Shown here: positions 21,510-34,914 of the stretch, piece by piece
Numbering within the stretch: position 1 is the first letter of the stretch
Layout of the letters: each line of letters begins with the position of its first letter
Assembly (NCBI GenBank): GCA_029931535.1
Contig: JAQPZY010001628.1
Coordinates: 4,044,501-4,108,500 of the forward strand
Direction: 5' to 3'
DNA from: Margaritifera margaritifera
Taxonomy: Eukaryota > Mollusca > Bivalvia > Unionida > Margaritiferidae
Length of the DNA stretch: 64,000 nt
Made by a program: the position numbers and the translations under genes
Notes under the pieces: generated by a model
What the model was told of the DNA's origin: nothing
The model's input: only the letters and a program-made list of their open reading frames with translations
Databases searched by the model: none

Positions 21510-24500
21510 TGCAACTAAAGTATCTTAACGTAAAGGTTTCGCGGTGGTATTTAGTGCAAATTTGAGTTTATATGTACCTTTACAATTTGTCATAGCATCA
21601 CATGTGTTTTGATCATACCGAGTGTGTGAATGATATCTGTATGTTTTATTCTTTACTCCTGATGCTGTTCTAGTTGTTAATTGTGTAATAAGTCCATGGG
21701 ATGTATCATACATCACACTCTTTCGAATTAAAATAATATTTTGATATCGTCAATTCTTTTCTATTACATTCATCAGTCGCTGTGCCTGTGACAACAATGT
21801 GTATACTTTACCTATGGCAAATATAATAATTTAAGTAATTTGTTCAGTTTTAATGTATGCCTTCCTTTTTAAAATAATGTATTTCAGAAGGTGTCAGTTC
21901 CATATATGTGTGAGATAATGTGCAAAAAGAAATTAAATATCACATGTTATTATGTACCTTTAAACCAAATTATGTACACAAGTATTATTAGGATTGATTA
22001 TTTTATTGAGTTCGACCCTCTTTTGGTTTCATTTTTATGATGCTGCGACATTTGCCAGAACCTGTAATACTTCGTTTCTCGCATCGATGTATGTGTCCCA
22101 ATGAGCATAACATACTAACACACTTATTACTGTAATGAGCTGTCTGACTGGTTGAACGCCAAAGCTTGTGGCAGTCAAACCCAAGATATACTGTCAGAAA
22201 TTTTCACGCCATTGTGTAGTCTCGTACAACTAAACTCTCGCGTGGTTCCGTGCGATCTTCACCATATGAGGGTCTGGTAAAAAAAATTTTTTAAGCAAAT
22301 TACTTTTTCTTGTAACGCCTGGACAAGTATTTCCCAAAAACTGAAAGCAATTTCATTGGCTGATAAGATGAGGTAATGTTTTGCGTAATTGTAATTATAA
22401 CATGACGTCATAGAAATAACCATATTTACTGACTAATTGAGGCACACCTCATGCATCGGTAGTGGTGTTAAATTATATCCTTGTAAGTTTTTAATATTAT
22501 TTGGACTTGAAAGATTGCAGAAATATGTCTAGAACAATTTTGAGATAGGGAGGATTATTTTCAGTTTAAGTTTTACCGAAGCGGCTTCTATCGGTAACAG
22601 AGATCGATGATGGATGTTACCAGTCTCTCGTATGGCGAAGTGCTCTGAGAGCTACACGAGTCGTGCTGAACGAGACTAGTCATTGTGACGTCACGACTCT
22701 CATGGTGATGTAACGCCACAGAGAATTACATTTTCTGATATATTTTGACAAATTTAAAACGTGTATTATAATGGGGATTACAGTTTTGTGTTTGAGGATT
22801 TGAGGACGTTAATATTGATTTTAATGTCGCATATATCCGTGTTCAAACTCAATTCGCGACAGTAAAAGCACCATTAACGTTCCCAAATTCTCAAATACAA
22901 ATCTTGTGTGCCGTAAAGATCATACTCTTTCTATGAATACCTGACAAGATTCAAATGCCGTTTTAGGAAATAAAAGTTGTGAACTATAGGATTTATGTAT
23001 ACGAGGAGGCTGTGAAGATCAATCAATTGCTGTGATTTTCTAAAATCATTATGGAAGGCAATTCAAGAAAATAAAATAAAATAATTTTAAAAATTCAGAA
23101 TTGGATGTGAAAACGCGTCTACGTCCTATCGGATAGCTTAATTCTGTAATGTTCTAGTAAGTTGTTTGGTAGGCTTGAATGTTTTATTTCACCAGCATCC
23201 CATACTCAAATTATTGCTTTATTAGAGAGTTCTTAAAAATGATTTGATTGACTATGTAAGTCTCCAAATGGCAATATTTTTCACAACCATTATTGTAGTG
23301 TAAATTTCACGATAAAGCTTAATTCTATGATATTACCAGCAGTTCGTCATGAACTGCATGAAAAGATGTGAGTATCTATTCAAGAATTCAGGGAGATCAA
23401 ATATTCAAGTCATGGCATTGTTCTCTTAAAAATACACTTGGGACCTCTTACTACAAGAAAGTTCCTCAACAACAAAATGGGCAGCGTTAGATAACGACAG
23501 AAAAGCTCCCAAGAGTGATTTTCTATTAAATGGAGCAATCTATACGCTGTTCGTATAGTTCAACAAATATAGATTTATAATGTAATGTTTATCTCATATC
23601 TTATCTGGCCTGCTGACAAATTTGTTTTATAATCCACTCAACTTAGCAATTGCAACTAACCATGAAATCTAGAATCCACATTAAAGATCGTGCACCTCCT
23701 ATGAGAATGTCCATTGAGAAAGTGCATATGAAAATGAAAAGCGCAAGTGAAAAGATTCTCATTGATTATTTGTACAAAAAACATCACAAAGAACGAGTTT
23801 CAGGTCGTGTGATACAATTAAACGTGAATTAAAATAATTTGACCAGCTAATATTATTAAATGTAAAATGTGTAAAAAATTCGGTATTATCGATTTTTTTT
23901 TTTTTTTTTTGAATTTTTTTTTTTAAGGAACATTATTTCGATTTTATTTCCGCAATCGATGACTTTCACGGTTCACAGTATGCCCACCTATTTGTAAGCT
24001 GTTCACATGTGAAAGCTGCAAGTGTCCGTACCTGTGACGTTGTGTACAAACTGCTCTCCAGCGATCTATGTAAACAACGCCCTGCCTGTACAAACTGTTT
24101 GACCCCGGGGTCAATCTTGTTTTGAGTTGTCATTTCAGTTATTTCTGCGCAGAAGTTTGAAGTCAAAGGGCGAAAAGTTAACAACAACAGTGCTCGAGCT
24201 GCTGGCTAAAATGTTTAAAAAATTTCAATATTTTCCGCTATTTTTTGAGAATCCCTTGAAAAATGAGGTTTATGCAAGAAATTGTCTGATTTCAACCTGT
24301 GTTGGCAGTGGCGATTTGAGAGAAGCTAGAGAGCCACTTCGGTAGTAATTTGCGTTGTTTAGTCAATTTCGGTTATGCACGAAAATAACAATGTGTTGAA
24401 AATGACTCGAAGTTTTTATAGATCTTAGAAGGTGTGGTTTTAATTTGGATACAAATTTATTTCATATGAAAATGTACGTCTTAGTGGCGTTTCGGAGTAT

Positions 24501-24600
24501 AGTGATACCATTTTGAGTTTAGGCAACGAATTATTTATAGTTATCTTGCAGTAGTGAACAGCAGTAGGTTCTTGGAGAAGTTTGCACAAATCTGACTGCC
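21510..24600. other. Non-coding stretch with a palindromic MITE-like segment and a dispersed repeat
   Basis: Apart from the inverted repeat at 22785-22908 and the 23375-23660 copy of the repeat shared with 13.7 kb, I see no gene. A poly(T) tract interrupted by GAA lies at about 23892-23925. Short ORFs on both strands resemble no family. Confidence 0.5.
22785..22908. mobile_element. Palindromic MITE-like element
   Basis: The left arm (TTTTGTGTTTGAGGATTTGA, then GGACGTTAATATTGATTTT and AATGTCGC) is matched by the reverse complement of the right arm, where the same words appear as GCGACAGTAAAAGCACCATT, AACGTTCCCAAATTCTCAAA and TACAAATCTTGTG. Arms are about 55 bp and roughly 75-80% matched by eye, with a short loop. 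There is no coding potential, so it is probably a non-autonomous foldback/MITE-type element. Confidence 0.6.
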
Positions 24601-24607
24601 TTATAAG

Positions 24608-24617
24608 CTGGTTCCTC
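24608..24617. repeat. SINE target-site duplication, left copy
   Basis: CTGGTTCCTC, repeated exactly at 24874-24883. Confidence 0.85.
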
Positions 24618-24873
24618 AGGGGCCCCGGGTTACCGAGTGGTCTAAGGCACTCGCCTTTTTTAGATCACTGACATCTCCCATCTGTCAGCGTGGGTTCAAG
24701 TCTCGGGCTCGGCCAACGTGGGTATGTGAGAAAGCTTGCCAGTAGCTTCCAGTGGGTCAGTGGTTCTTCCCGGGTTTTTCCTGGGTTCTTCTTCCATCAG
24801 ATATGCTGGCCACCATGTATAGCCTATCATGTGCTGAAATATGGCCTTAAACCCACAACAAAAACAAAAACAA
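24618..24873 (+). mobile_element. tRNA-derived SINE (Leu/Ser-like head)
   Basis: A complete SINE bounded by a perfect 10-bp duplication. The head is tRNA-like, with an A-box region TTACCGAGTGGTCTAAGGC and a B-box GGGTTCAAGTCTC. The spacing and paired arm between them suggest a tRNA with a long variable arm (Leu or Ser type). The central part contains AGTGGGTCAGTGGTTCTTCC and CGGGTTTTTCCTGGGTTCTT, resembling the conserved central domain of widespread molluscan SINEs. The tail reads GAAATATGGCCTTAAACCCA, then (CAAAAA)n. As a non-autonomous element it would have been transcribed by RNA polymerase III and mobilised by a LINE. The intact duplication indicates a fairly recent insertion. Confidence 0.88.
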
Positions 24874-24883
24874 CTGGTTCCTC
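24874..24883. repeat. SINE target-site duplication, right copy
   Basis: CTGGTTCCTC, identical to 24608-24617. Confidence 0.85.
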
Positions 24884-24884
24884 G

Positions 24885-25764
24885 TACAGTATCTCTATTA
24901 TCTGAATTCATCTTTATTATTTACTATATACTTTAACATCTTTGTTCTGTGTTGTTCTAAAATGAACTTTATGACAACAGTGAATAGGTCAAAGTAGAAC
25001 AATATATCGGCCATAGACCGGATGCGACTTATAGACGTCGCAACTATATCCATATTGGCGACTTTCGTCGCCCCGACTATCGATGTAAAATGCTTGAAAT
25101 TAATTGACCCATAACTTTAAAAGTGCTCAGTGCATCTTAGTATATAATTCCATTCACTTAGAATATTCATTACACATATGAAATAAGAGTTTGTTTTCAT
25201 TTAGGTGAATCAGTCTTCGTTCCAGTTGAAACAAAATACAGTTATTAGGGTTGACAAAGTCGACATTAATAGGAAATTAAAACTCTTAGCCGGATTTATA
25301 TTTTGGAGCAAATATGCATCAAGAATGTACAAATGTTCATAATAATTAGGTAATATTTGATGTATTTAGCGCTGAGTTTGCATTCTTGGGCCACATGTGT
25401 CTTTTCAAGAATGTGTTTCTTCTACGGGTATATACTTGTTCTTCATATATGAAAATAAGAGAACACGAAACCTATTCATCAAGTTTTCATGAATGGCTGG
25501 CACATAACTGAAGTGCTGATATGTTATCTTGTTATCTTTGTTTAATCTTGTATCCAAGTAAATTCTGCAACCGTTGATAGACAGTTCAGTGAACTGTATG
25601 CAGTCCGCAAGTCGACAAAAGTGATCATAGACAAATATTACACTTGAATGCTACGCGTTGCCAAGTATAATGTGAATCTCAGTCAATCTTGTAAACGGTT
25701 TTAGAAAACACTTTTCAAAACAATTACACAATCCACAGTGGCTGTTTAACAAATTCTCTCTCTC

Positions 25765-25844
<80 letters not shown>

Positions 25845-26040
25845 CTTTGCGAACGCATAGTCAATATTAACTGACGTATAAAATACATGCTAGAGAGGGT
25901 ATATTACTGTCTCCATCTGACAGTATATAATGTAGGTAAACTATGAAATTCCACGGTATTTTGAAATGTAGAATAGCTCCCTGCGTGCCCCATTGAATGT
26001 GGTCAAGTTGCTGGTTTTATCGTACATGAATACTGTGAGC
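24885..26040. other. Non-coding, with (CT)n microsatellite
   Basis: A (CT)n tract at about 25755-25834 runs into (CA)n at 25844. No gene is recognisable in the rest. Confidence 0.6.
25755..25844. repeat. (CT)n(CA)n microsatellite
   Basis: Near-perfect CT dinucleotide run with one CGCT interruption, followed by a short CA run. Confidence 0.97.
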
Positions 26041-26044
26041 CCTT

Positions 26045-26880
26045 CTAGACGTTGGAAATCAGGAGAGGAGACTTCGACTGGCTCAAAATGTACTCTATGT
26101 CATATGGAGTTACCTCCGGATAGGATCTCCATACCTTCCATGAACTCTTTTTCCCCTTACTGAAGAAGCAAGAAGTCGTATCACACCCGCTGAAGGCATG
26201 GTAAAGAGGAAGAGCACGAGACTTATCCTTTCCAAGGCTGAAGGTTGATATGGTAATGGTAGACACCTTTGCCCATCCCAAACGCAACCCACAAGTCTAT
26301 TTTGGGATACGAAGAGAGCAAGTTGAACGTCTGGCCAATTAAAATGACCATGACATCTGTGTCTATTGTCCAGACAGGAATTGTGTTGCTGCCCGTTTCT
26401 AGTGAGTGACGAAGATGGAAAACGATTCTGGTATCTGTCTCTTTATGTTTACATCCCTCCTTGGGCTGACTTCTGCATTTGGAGATATCAGTGGTACCTA
26501 GGTACAAAAAGACCCACCACCAATCACTTGCATTCTATAAAAAGAGTTATTGTTTATCAAATATATAGAGGACACATACCTACATTAATGTCCAGGTCCT
26601 TACGTGCGAGACATTCTTCCGTAACCATTGTTTGATACAGGAGGGAAAATAATTCCTCTTTTTGGCAGAATCCCGGAACAAGTCTTACCAGTTAGCAGGC
26701 TTCATACTTGGAGGTGCCACCTTCCTCCGCACACCACTGCCCCGTTTCTCTCTTTGATGCTGCTTGGGAAATACCCTTCCCTGACCAAATCCAATCTCTG
26801 AACGTTCTGTTGTTCCCGGCACAAAAACGGCCGAAATATCTTCTCTGCATAATCCTCACAGTAATTGCAATTTAACTCAG
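26045..26880 (-). pseudogene. Multicopy invertebrate gene relic with the HAF-GCDTTS motif, function uncertain
   Basis: Two minus-strand frames join in order. The first (26223-26507) has HKETDTRIVFHLRHSLETGS, TIPVWTIDTDVMVILIGQTF and LWVAFGMGKG. The second (26045-26287) has LGKDKSRALPLYHAFSGCDT immediately followed by TSCFFSKGKKSSWKVW. Upstream, in a further shifted frame, a segment with KPANW and DLFRDSAKK matches the expected N-terminal part. This TDTR / DTDV / HAF.GCDTTS / GKGKK..W pattern belongs to a family repeated in many cnidarian, mollusc and arthropod genomes and usually treated as mobile-element derived. Its conserved acidic residues suggest an RNase H- or exonuclease-like fold, but I cannot assign the enzyme. 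Frameshifts and stops make this copy inactive. Confidence 0.55.
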
Positions 26881-27059
26881 ATTGACAGCAATATCACAGT
26901 CAATACTCCAATGGAATACGAACAAGTAAAAACTTAAATACATGGATGTTGACATAATTGGAAAGACTGGATATGAATTATGATAAATGGAACAAAAATT
27001 AATCTGAAGTAAACTCATTACTTTTCAATGATGAACCTATCGTACTTTTCTCTTCCTGA

Positions 27060-28930
27060 AAAAAAAATGGAGGGAACAACATATACATCGAGTAAAGATG
27101 ATTAGATATTAACGAAATTGTGATAAAATAATATAAATCATTTTAGAGAGTTTCTTAAAACGCCAATTGTCTCATAACTCAAATAATTCTTTAAACTTTG
27201 GTATATTAGGTGTGATATATAGAAGTGTCTTGGTATTAGTTCCTTTCTTTGTTCACTGAAATATCTGCATTAAAGGAGATAATGAAATTCATCACTCACG
27301 CAGTTTTGCACGCAAAGTTTGCACAATCTTTCATGTCGGGGCAAATTTATCCATCTTCCCTTCTCTGTAGGTAAACGATGACTACATGTTCAAAATTGTA
27401 TTATATTTGCCTTATTTTATGTTTATAAGTCTTTTAACAAATAGTGTTCTCATTTCAATTCCATTTTAAAAATTCTATATGTATCAGCGTTTGTTGAGTT
27501 AATATTGGATGATTCCCATATCTGTATAAACTGATCAAGAAATCTTTCCTTAAAGATTGTATCCAACCAGGATTTATTGGGAATATTTTGATTTACCCAA
27601 ATAAATTGAAACCCAGTTTCCAATAAGATGTTATGAATGTTCTCTATCCATTTACTTCTGTCTAGACCATTATTATAATTCCTGCAATAGCCTCAGATAC
27701 ATGATATAAGATAGTTTGGTTTGTTTACCAATAATGAGATTTATCCAATAGCCAACCATTCTCCTTTTTATTTGTAAATATAGAGGGGTTCTACCAAGCT
27801 TACCATAAAGCATATACGTGGGGATGGACTTTTGTAACTTTTAGCACATATTTTAGGAAGTCTAAATGAACCCGTTCCATGATATATAATTTTTCAAAAC
27901 CCCTGATCTCAGCTGCGTATATAAGAAATGGAACTATTGTCATATCAAAAAGTTTAAGTTGACAATCAACAGGCAAATTAAGATTTATTATTCTTTTCTT
28001 AAGAAGGTACATAGCTTTCCTGGCTTGACTAATTAGATTTGTAATTCCCAATAAATATATACCATTCTTCGCAAGGATCAGTCCTAAATATTTATAATTT
28101 CTGACAATTTCATGTTCCGAATCTCCTAATCTGAACTTCACATTTTGTCTATTTCTACATTTCTAAAAAATCATAACTTTCGTTTTGCTTGTGTTAATAA
28201 TAAGTATATATTGTTTGCAGTAATTAAAGAACACATCAAGATTATTTTGCATATCTCTTGGATTATCTGAAAATACAACGGTATCGTCTGTATAGAGTAA
28301 AACAAATAGTTCTAAATATCTTACTATATCTCCATCCAGTAAATCGAGTTCAAAAAGTGAATCTCGATGTCATTTAGATACAGGGCAAATAATACAGGAG
28401 AAAGATTTTCGCCTTGTATAACTTCTTGATTGCAAGTAAATAGCCCTGATTTCTTTCCATTGTGGAAGATACAAGCCTTTAGATCCAAATGTATGTTCCT
28501 TGTCACTTTGAGTAATCTCCCATTTATAGCAGTGTTAATCAATTTTCTCCATAAGCCAACTCTCCATACTCTGTTGAAAGCCTGAGAAAAATCCACAAAT
28601 GTGCAAAACAATGTTTTATATCTTCTATTTATAATTTCTATTAAGTAATATAACACAAAAATATTAGCAGTTGTGGAACATCCTTTACAAAAACCTGACT
28701 GTGACTCAGATAATAAAATTGTTTTCTTCGAGAAAAAGCTACATTCTGTTGTTAAGAAGAGCAGTAAAGACCTTACAATGACAACTCAGTAGTGTAATAG
28801 ACCTGTAATTGGTAGGATCTGATTTGTCTCCCTTGTTTTGATATATCAGTTTAATCAACCCTGTATTACGTGTATTTAAGCTTCAGAATTGTTGACATCG
28901 TAGTCAGCTTTATCTCCTTTCTGAACTTGT
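27060..28930 (-). pseudogene. Second LINE: Jockey/CR1-type reverse transcriptase and C-terminal domain, decayed
   Basis: Minus-strand reading from about 28930 gives KGDKSDPTNYRSITLLSC (finger motif), then, in 28324-28656, TLFCTFVDFSQAFNRVW (motif A) and VIQGENLSPVLFALYLNDIE (motif B). About 28290 reads LYTDDTVVFSDN, so motif C has TDD where active enzymes have ADD. The stretch at 27800-28141 contains VRNYKYLGLILAKNG and the connection domain. Beyond it, shifted frames give LGRTPLYLQIKRRMVGYW, and near 27350 WINLPRHERLCKLCVQNCV with SDEFHYLL, the C-terminal Cys/His segment of this LINE class. Many stops and frameshifts exist and no endonuclease is seen. The Jockey/CR1-like call is by motif resemblance only. 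Confidence 0.8.
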
Positions 28931-29439
28931 TATTTTAGCTAGTATTCCGGACACTTGGAACCCAAGGGAAACAACTAATTTGTGTCGGCAATGTCATTTA
29001 ATAAGCTGTATCAATGATTGTACATATATTTGTAGTCAGGCCATATATGGACGCCTTCATACAGTTATATAGGAGAAAACAATTCTCCAGGACATTGTAT
29101 CTGTTCATTAAAAGGTTCCTCATTGATTGTTGAATTGTTTTGCGAATACGATATGAGCCTTAGGGAAATGGCTTCTTCTGTTGACATATCGATTCATTCA
29201 AAGATTTCGGTCACAACATTTCCTGAATATTTAAATGAATTAGTTTTAGGCTTACTCGCCCATCTAACATCTTACATTTTAGTCGAGCTAATTATTACGG
29301 AAAGTTTTTATAGTGTAATATTGTTATTGCTATTATAAGATTTTACATTTTGTAGGATGCAGGAATATTCAATCCTTCATTGTGATCCATCGGTTTTTTC
29401 TCCTGCCGTAGGAAACAACAATACAACACACGATCACTT

Positions 29440-29765
29440 TGTCAATTAGATAAATTGTTAGTCTTAAATGTCAGCTGGAAAATTTCTTAGTCTTACATGT
29501 CAACTAGATAAATTCTTAGTCTTACATGTCAACTAGAAAAATTCTTAGTCTTACATGACAACCAGATAAATTCTTAGTATTACATGTCAACTAGATAAAT
29601 TGTTAGTCTTACATGTCAACTAAATAAATTGTTAGTCTTACATGTCAACTAGATAAATTGTTAGTCTTACATGTCAACTAGATAAATTCTTAGTCTTACA
29701 TGACATCCAGATAAATTCTTAGTCTTACATGTCAACTAAATAAATTGTTAGCATAACATGTCTAC
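29440..29765. repeat. ~30-bp tandem repeat, about 11 copies
   Basis: Unit built on TTAGTCTTACATGTCAACTA and GATAAATTCT or GATAAATTGT, repeated every 29-30 bp with small substitutions (AGCTGG, CATCCAG and CAACCAG variants). Confidence 0.92.
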
Positions 29766-29769
29766 AAAT

Positions 29770-30131
29770 TGTTTTTTTTGCTTAGTAACCCTAGTGTCAA
29801 CACATGCAACTTTACCTTTTGATTGAGACCAATTGCCATACAGGTATAATGCATAATAACTTGGAAATTATCGAGTTTCCATGTTATAACATGTATGCAC
29901 TTACCCGGTTTGAAAAGACTGATTTAGACAGGCAACCTCCGTTGGACCTTGAGTCAAACCTTATTCCACACATATGCATGTAGAAAATGTGGCATAAATA
30001 AACAACACAATTATGATTTGTTTCGCTTGTTTATTCCTGACGACACCACATCCAACGATACGTCAATCGTAAGCAGAAAAGAAACCAAGAGAAACAATCT
30101 TCATTCACAAATATATTCAAAGCCATAAAGG

Positions 30132-30192
<61 letters not shown>

Positions 30193-33100
30193 ATGTACCA
30201 TGCAATTCTCAGTTGATTTAGTATACTAATAAACAAAAGTCGTTTCCAATTCCGTTTATAACTTTTTGTAGTAACAGTGCGCCGATATATAAGTGTCACA
30301 TTTTCATGCCAAATATATCTCATCAAAAACTCAAACGCTCAATCCTGGTGGAATAAATTACTGAGTTAAGGTGTAAGCGTAATTTACGTGTAACACTGCA
30401 CAAAATTAGATTAGTTGAATGTCTGCAGCATTGGAGATGAAAATCCATGCAATTGAATGGTACACCGAGATAGATCCTATCATGGTTTCTCTTTTTATAA
30501 CCCTGCAACTAGATTAAAGAGTTTTACAAAAAAAAAAAAAATTCCATTAAGAGTGTTTACGTTTTATGAATCAAAGGCATCGGTACGTCGGTGACTGGCC
30601 GCCCTACTCTATTCACAAATTATGCATGTAGAGATGTAACGATCAATCGTGCCTAAAGGATCCGTCACACTAATATATAAAGTCGTTCCGACACCTTCGT
30701 ATTGGCATGCTAAATTTAAATTATAGGTTTCTGCTGTTGAAATCATAATAAATATCACTTATTTTCTTCTTGGCTATTTGGCTTTTTTTTTTTTTTTTTT
30801 TTTTTTTACATGCAAGGAGAATTTTGACAAATCATGCTGTCCCATAATTGTGTTGTTTATTTCTTATTTGACAGTAGGATATATACAAGCCATAAATATA
30901 CACAATGACGTGAGTAGGATTATATATGTATCGTCTGCATCCATTTTCAATTCACATGTTCTAGCGTTGAAAATAATTTATTAAGTTTTTTTTTAAATGT
31001 ACTTTCATAGAATGTAAATAAACGAACAGAATCTTGACCGACATGCCTTTTATAATGTAGGGAAAACACTTTATGTGTGCAGCATGCTTAAACACAACCC
31101 ATGTTGACATTATTGTATTTATTATTTAACTTATTTAAAAAAAGTTTCAGTATCCTGAAGGAATATGCGCTTGACTATGATTTGGATTATGAATACAGCA
31201 GCCTATCTGATCGACGCTAGGCGGCGTGATCAAGGGACGTACTTAAGAAACATCTATTGCTATTGACCTACGACAGGGAAGCGAATTCACGTGAATATTA
31301 GAACAGGTAGATTATTTTTCTTGCACGGTATTTTCAGCATGACACTGGGTGATATATACCAAACTGAAACTACACAGACATAGAATTCACTCATTTTATC
31401 TTGTTTTTTCTAAGGCCAATGCATTTGTAGAAATAGTGAAAATAGATAAAGTTCATATTTGGCGTAAAAATTAAAGTGCTGTAATATCTATATACCTGAT
31501 ATTTTAAGGTATTCCTTTAGGGGTTGGTACGATCTCGCATATTGAACATCTGGTTTTACTCCCATCAATAAAAGTTGCCTAATAAATTACATATGGATAA
31601 AGAACATCTTTACGTAGGTGCAACCCACATCTTAGAACAGCCAGTGTTATGAACTGAAGAATGAAGAGATTATATGTATATGGTCGTTACGTCCATATAT
31701 GAATTGGAATGCCAGGTTTCGCATGGTAAACAACTACATCAACATATTTTGTCAACAGAGGTTATCCTAAATGATCTATAAAAAAAATAAAAATAAAAAT
31801 ACTAATTCTGACTTTGTTGTACTCATTCTGACAGAATTAATTGAAGATAAGAACAAATATCGTTATTCCGTGACAAACTAGCAATACTAGTGAAGAGACA
31901 CTGCATGTTGTGGTAGATTATTCTCAACAGATTTACAATCTGTTGGACAGCTAGTGAGCATTCATGTGTCAATGCAGGGCCAGATCAAAGCATGCTTCTC
32001 AGGTGAGGCCTCAGTGGTTGTGTCTGATTGAGTTGATTACCTTGCTATGAACACGCTCATTATATTAACCATACAGTGGCTGTTGCTTCAAGCTTGATAA
32101 GAATAACAATTATGATAGATCCTGAAGCATATTGTATAACAAATGCTCTGAAAATTTGGGGAAAAAACATACTCAGGCAAATTTTAGAGAAAGTGGTCTT
32201 CATAATTGTTTTACGCCTCATCTCATGCAGTGACCAGCAGTTTAATTTAGTATTATTTTCAGATGTATTTCATGTACAGTTAAATGTTTTAATATTTGTG
32301 TTTTTTGTGGGGTATTTTTTTTATACCCCCTTCCCAGTCCTCACATCGAGCGACACTATTCAGCATTAGAAATGGGAGTGCAGCAGTCAGCGATGTAGAC
32401 ATAGTTTCAACTGATCGCTAAAAGTGTAGTTTACGAGCTAAAATCTCTGCTTACCTTTAACATATATCGGGTAACGCACGAAAATTGAAGCGATACTTAA
32501 CATCCAGAGTCGGAATAGTTACAATACAGTGGTGTCCAAGTTGAGAAAAAATATCAATTTTCGATGAATAGACTACAGTCATCCTGGATACTTGGAAAAA
32601 TAGGGTTGATTTCCCATGTCACTTGTTTCTGTTCGATTCTGTGTTGTACTTACGACCCTTGTATAACGACAGGGTGTCTCCCATGTCACTTGTTTCTCTT
32701 CAATTTTATGTTGGATTTACGTCCCTTGGATAACAACGGTGTTCACAATATCCAAAACGTTTCTTTAAAAATTTAACGAAATTGAGAAAGTTCATGAAAG
32801 TTAATACTATTTCAATCAATGTGGTGCAGATATCGTATTCAATTCTTAAGAGAGTTTTTAATTGTTCAACATTGATATGGTGAACTTAGATGAAATGGCT
32901 TAATAAAATCAAAAAAAGATATTGTACACCATGGTATGTGACATAAATTGTCTTGAAATATATTATATTTGAGTACTTGCATCTTCCTGCATGTCTACAC
33001 TGGAAGAGCTCTTTGTTATTATGAGCGTCGGGCAAGCGCTGTAATTTTGAACAGCTGCTCTCTATTAATGAGACTGTAAATAGTTTTTAAAAAATAATTT

Positions 33101-33299
33101 AAAAAAATTAAAAGAATCACGCGTCGGCTTCTGAGAATTTTTCAAGCTTTTTCTCTTGTAAAGTAAATATTGATTTTTTCGTACTGCCTAATATGTATCA
33201 GCGGCTTTATAAGAAAGTATGAACATATTTAAGTTATTCTTTGCTTTCATACTATGTAACGATCAAATCTTTAATTAAACGTAAGCGTACATAACCAGA
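29770..33299. other. AT-rich stretch, no gene recognised
   Basis: Contains (TA)n at 30132-30190, poly(T) at 30783-30806, and an imperfect two-copy duplication at about 32608-32745 (CCCATGTCACTTGTTTCT at about 32616 and again near 32680). Short ORFs are not supported by any family resemblance. Confidence 0.5.
30132..30190. repeat. (TA)n microsatellite
   Basis: Alternating AT run with one CA interruption. Confidence 0.97.
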
Positions 33300-33304
33300 T
33301 ATAT

Positions 33305-33572
<268 letters not shown>

Positions 33573-33579
33573 TAAGCTT

Positions 33580-34478
33580 ACAATCATGTATAAGTTGTTA
33601 CTGCTCTAATGACGACCGAGATATTATTATAAAATGGCATTTGCTCTCAATGAGCAATTAATAGCTAAGATCAAAAATGTTACAAAGTCCTGTCTAGTGT
33701 TCAAACCTGTAAAAATAAGCTTGGTCCCTGATTTCTTGAATTTGCATTCTTATGGATGTGCTCTGGTGACAAATGTACGTTCAATGCACAATTCCTGATG
33801 ATGTAATTAATTCGTTATTACAACAGGTATTTGACGCCACTATTACATCAGCAATGGTTGCTCTGAAAACTATGGGAGATTTAACGTTATTATGGTGTAA
33901 TTACGACATTGTTTTACTATGAAATGATATAAAATAAATATTGAAACACAAGCAATTTTAAAGAAGAACAATATTGAAAAAAAAGAACAACAAGACAACC
34001 AAAGGTATTAGAACGTTTTTAAATTCAGATATTCAAGACTTGCCGTAATCTGAGTTACTTTTTTCTGTTTCAAATTACAGCTTCAAATTTAATTGTAACA
34101 CAATAAGGGGAAACCAATTCGCGCACACTTGTCTTGATGTAAAAGTGAGGAGAATATATGATTTTCGACAAGCAAAACCTTTCCGGCTTTCTAAATACTA
34201 GTACTCGTTGCGAAGTTATTTTAGCGACGTGGGAGAAAAGGTTTGTATAATTTGTTTTCTTTGTATTTATGAGCCAAGTGCAATACAATGCACAGCAAAC
34301 TTTGAATTTCTTGGCGTTTTTAGACTGTTTTGGCTCTAAGCGATGAAAAATATATGGATTTTTCATAATTTTAAAAACTCTGATGTTTCATTAGCAATCA
34401 TAAGATAATGCATAATTAATCCTTGAGCAATGATCTTTTGGATCTGTAACTTCGTATTTATTTTGTATCAGTTGAATA
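33580..34478. other. No gene recognised
   Basis: AT-rich unique sequence. The 98-codon minus frame at 34070-34366 has no recognisable motif and is not supported. Confidence 0.45.
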
Positions 34479-34479
34479 T

Positions 34480-34870
34480 GTACCATTTGATAACTATTGT
34501 AGCTTACATTAAGACGTGTGCAAACTTTTTTACTGTTTGATAACTATTGTGGCTTACATTAAGACGTATGCAAAAGTTTGTACTGTTTGATAACTATTGT
34601 GGCTTACATTAAGACGAATGAAAAATATGTATCGTTTGATAACTATTGTGGCTTACATTCAGACGTATGCAGTCATTAGTACCTTTTGATAAATATTGTG
34701 GCTTACATTAAGACGAATGCAAAATTTGTACCGTTTGATAACTATTGTGGCTTACATTAAGACGAATGCAAAATTTGTACCGTTTGATAACTATTGTGGC
34801 TTACAATAAGACGAATGCAAAATTTGTACCGTTTGATAACTATTGTGGCTTACATTAAGACGTATACAAA
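34480..34870. repeat. ~49-bp tandem repeat, about 8 copies
   Basis: Unit containing GTTTGATAACTATTGTGGCT, TACATTAAGACG and AATGCAAAATTTGTACC. GTTTGATA falls at 34733 and 34782 (49 bp apart). Earlier copies are slightly longer (up to about 58 bp) and more diverged. Confidence 0.92.
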
Positions 34871-34914
34871 ACTTACTTATCTACAACGTGAATATTATTT
34901 TTTGTTACATCAGA

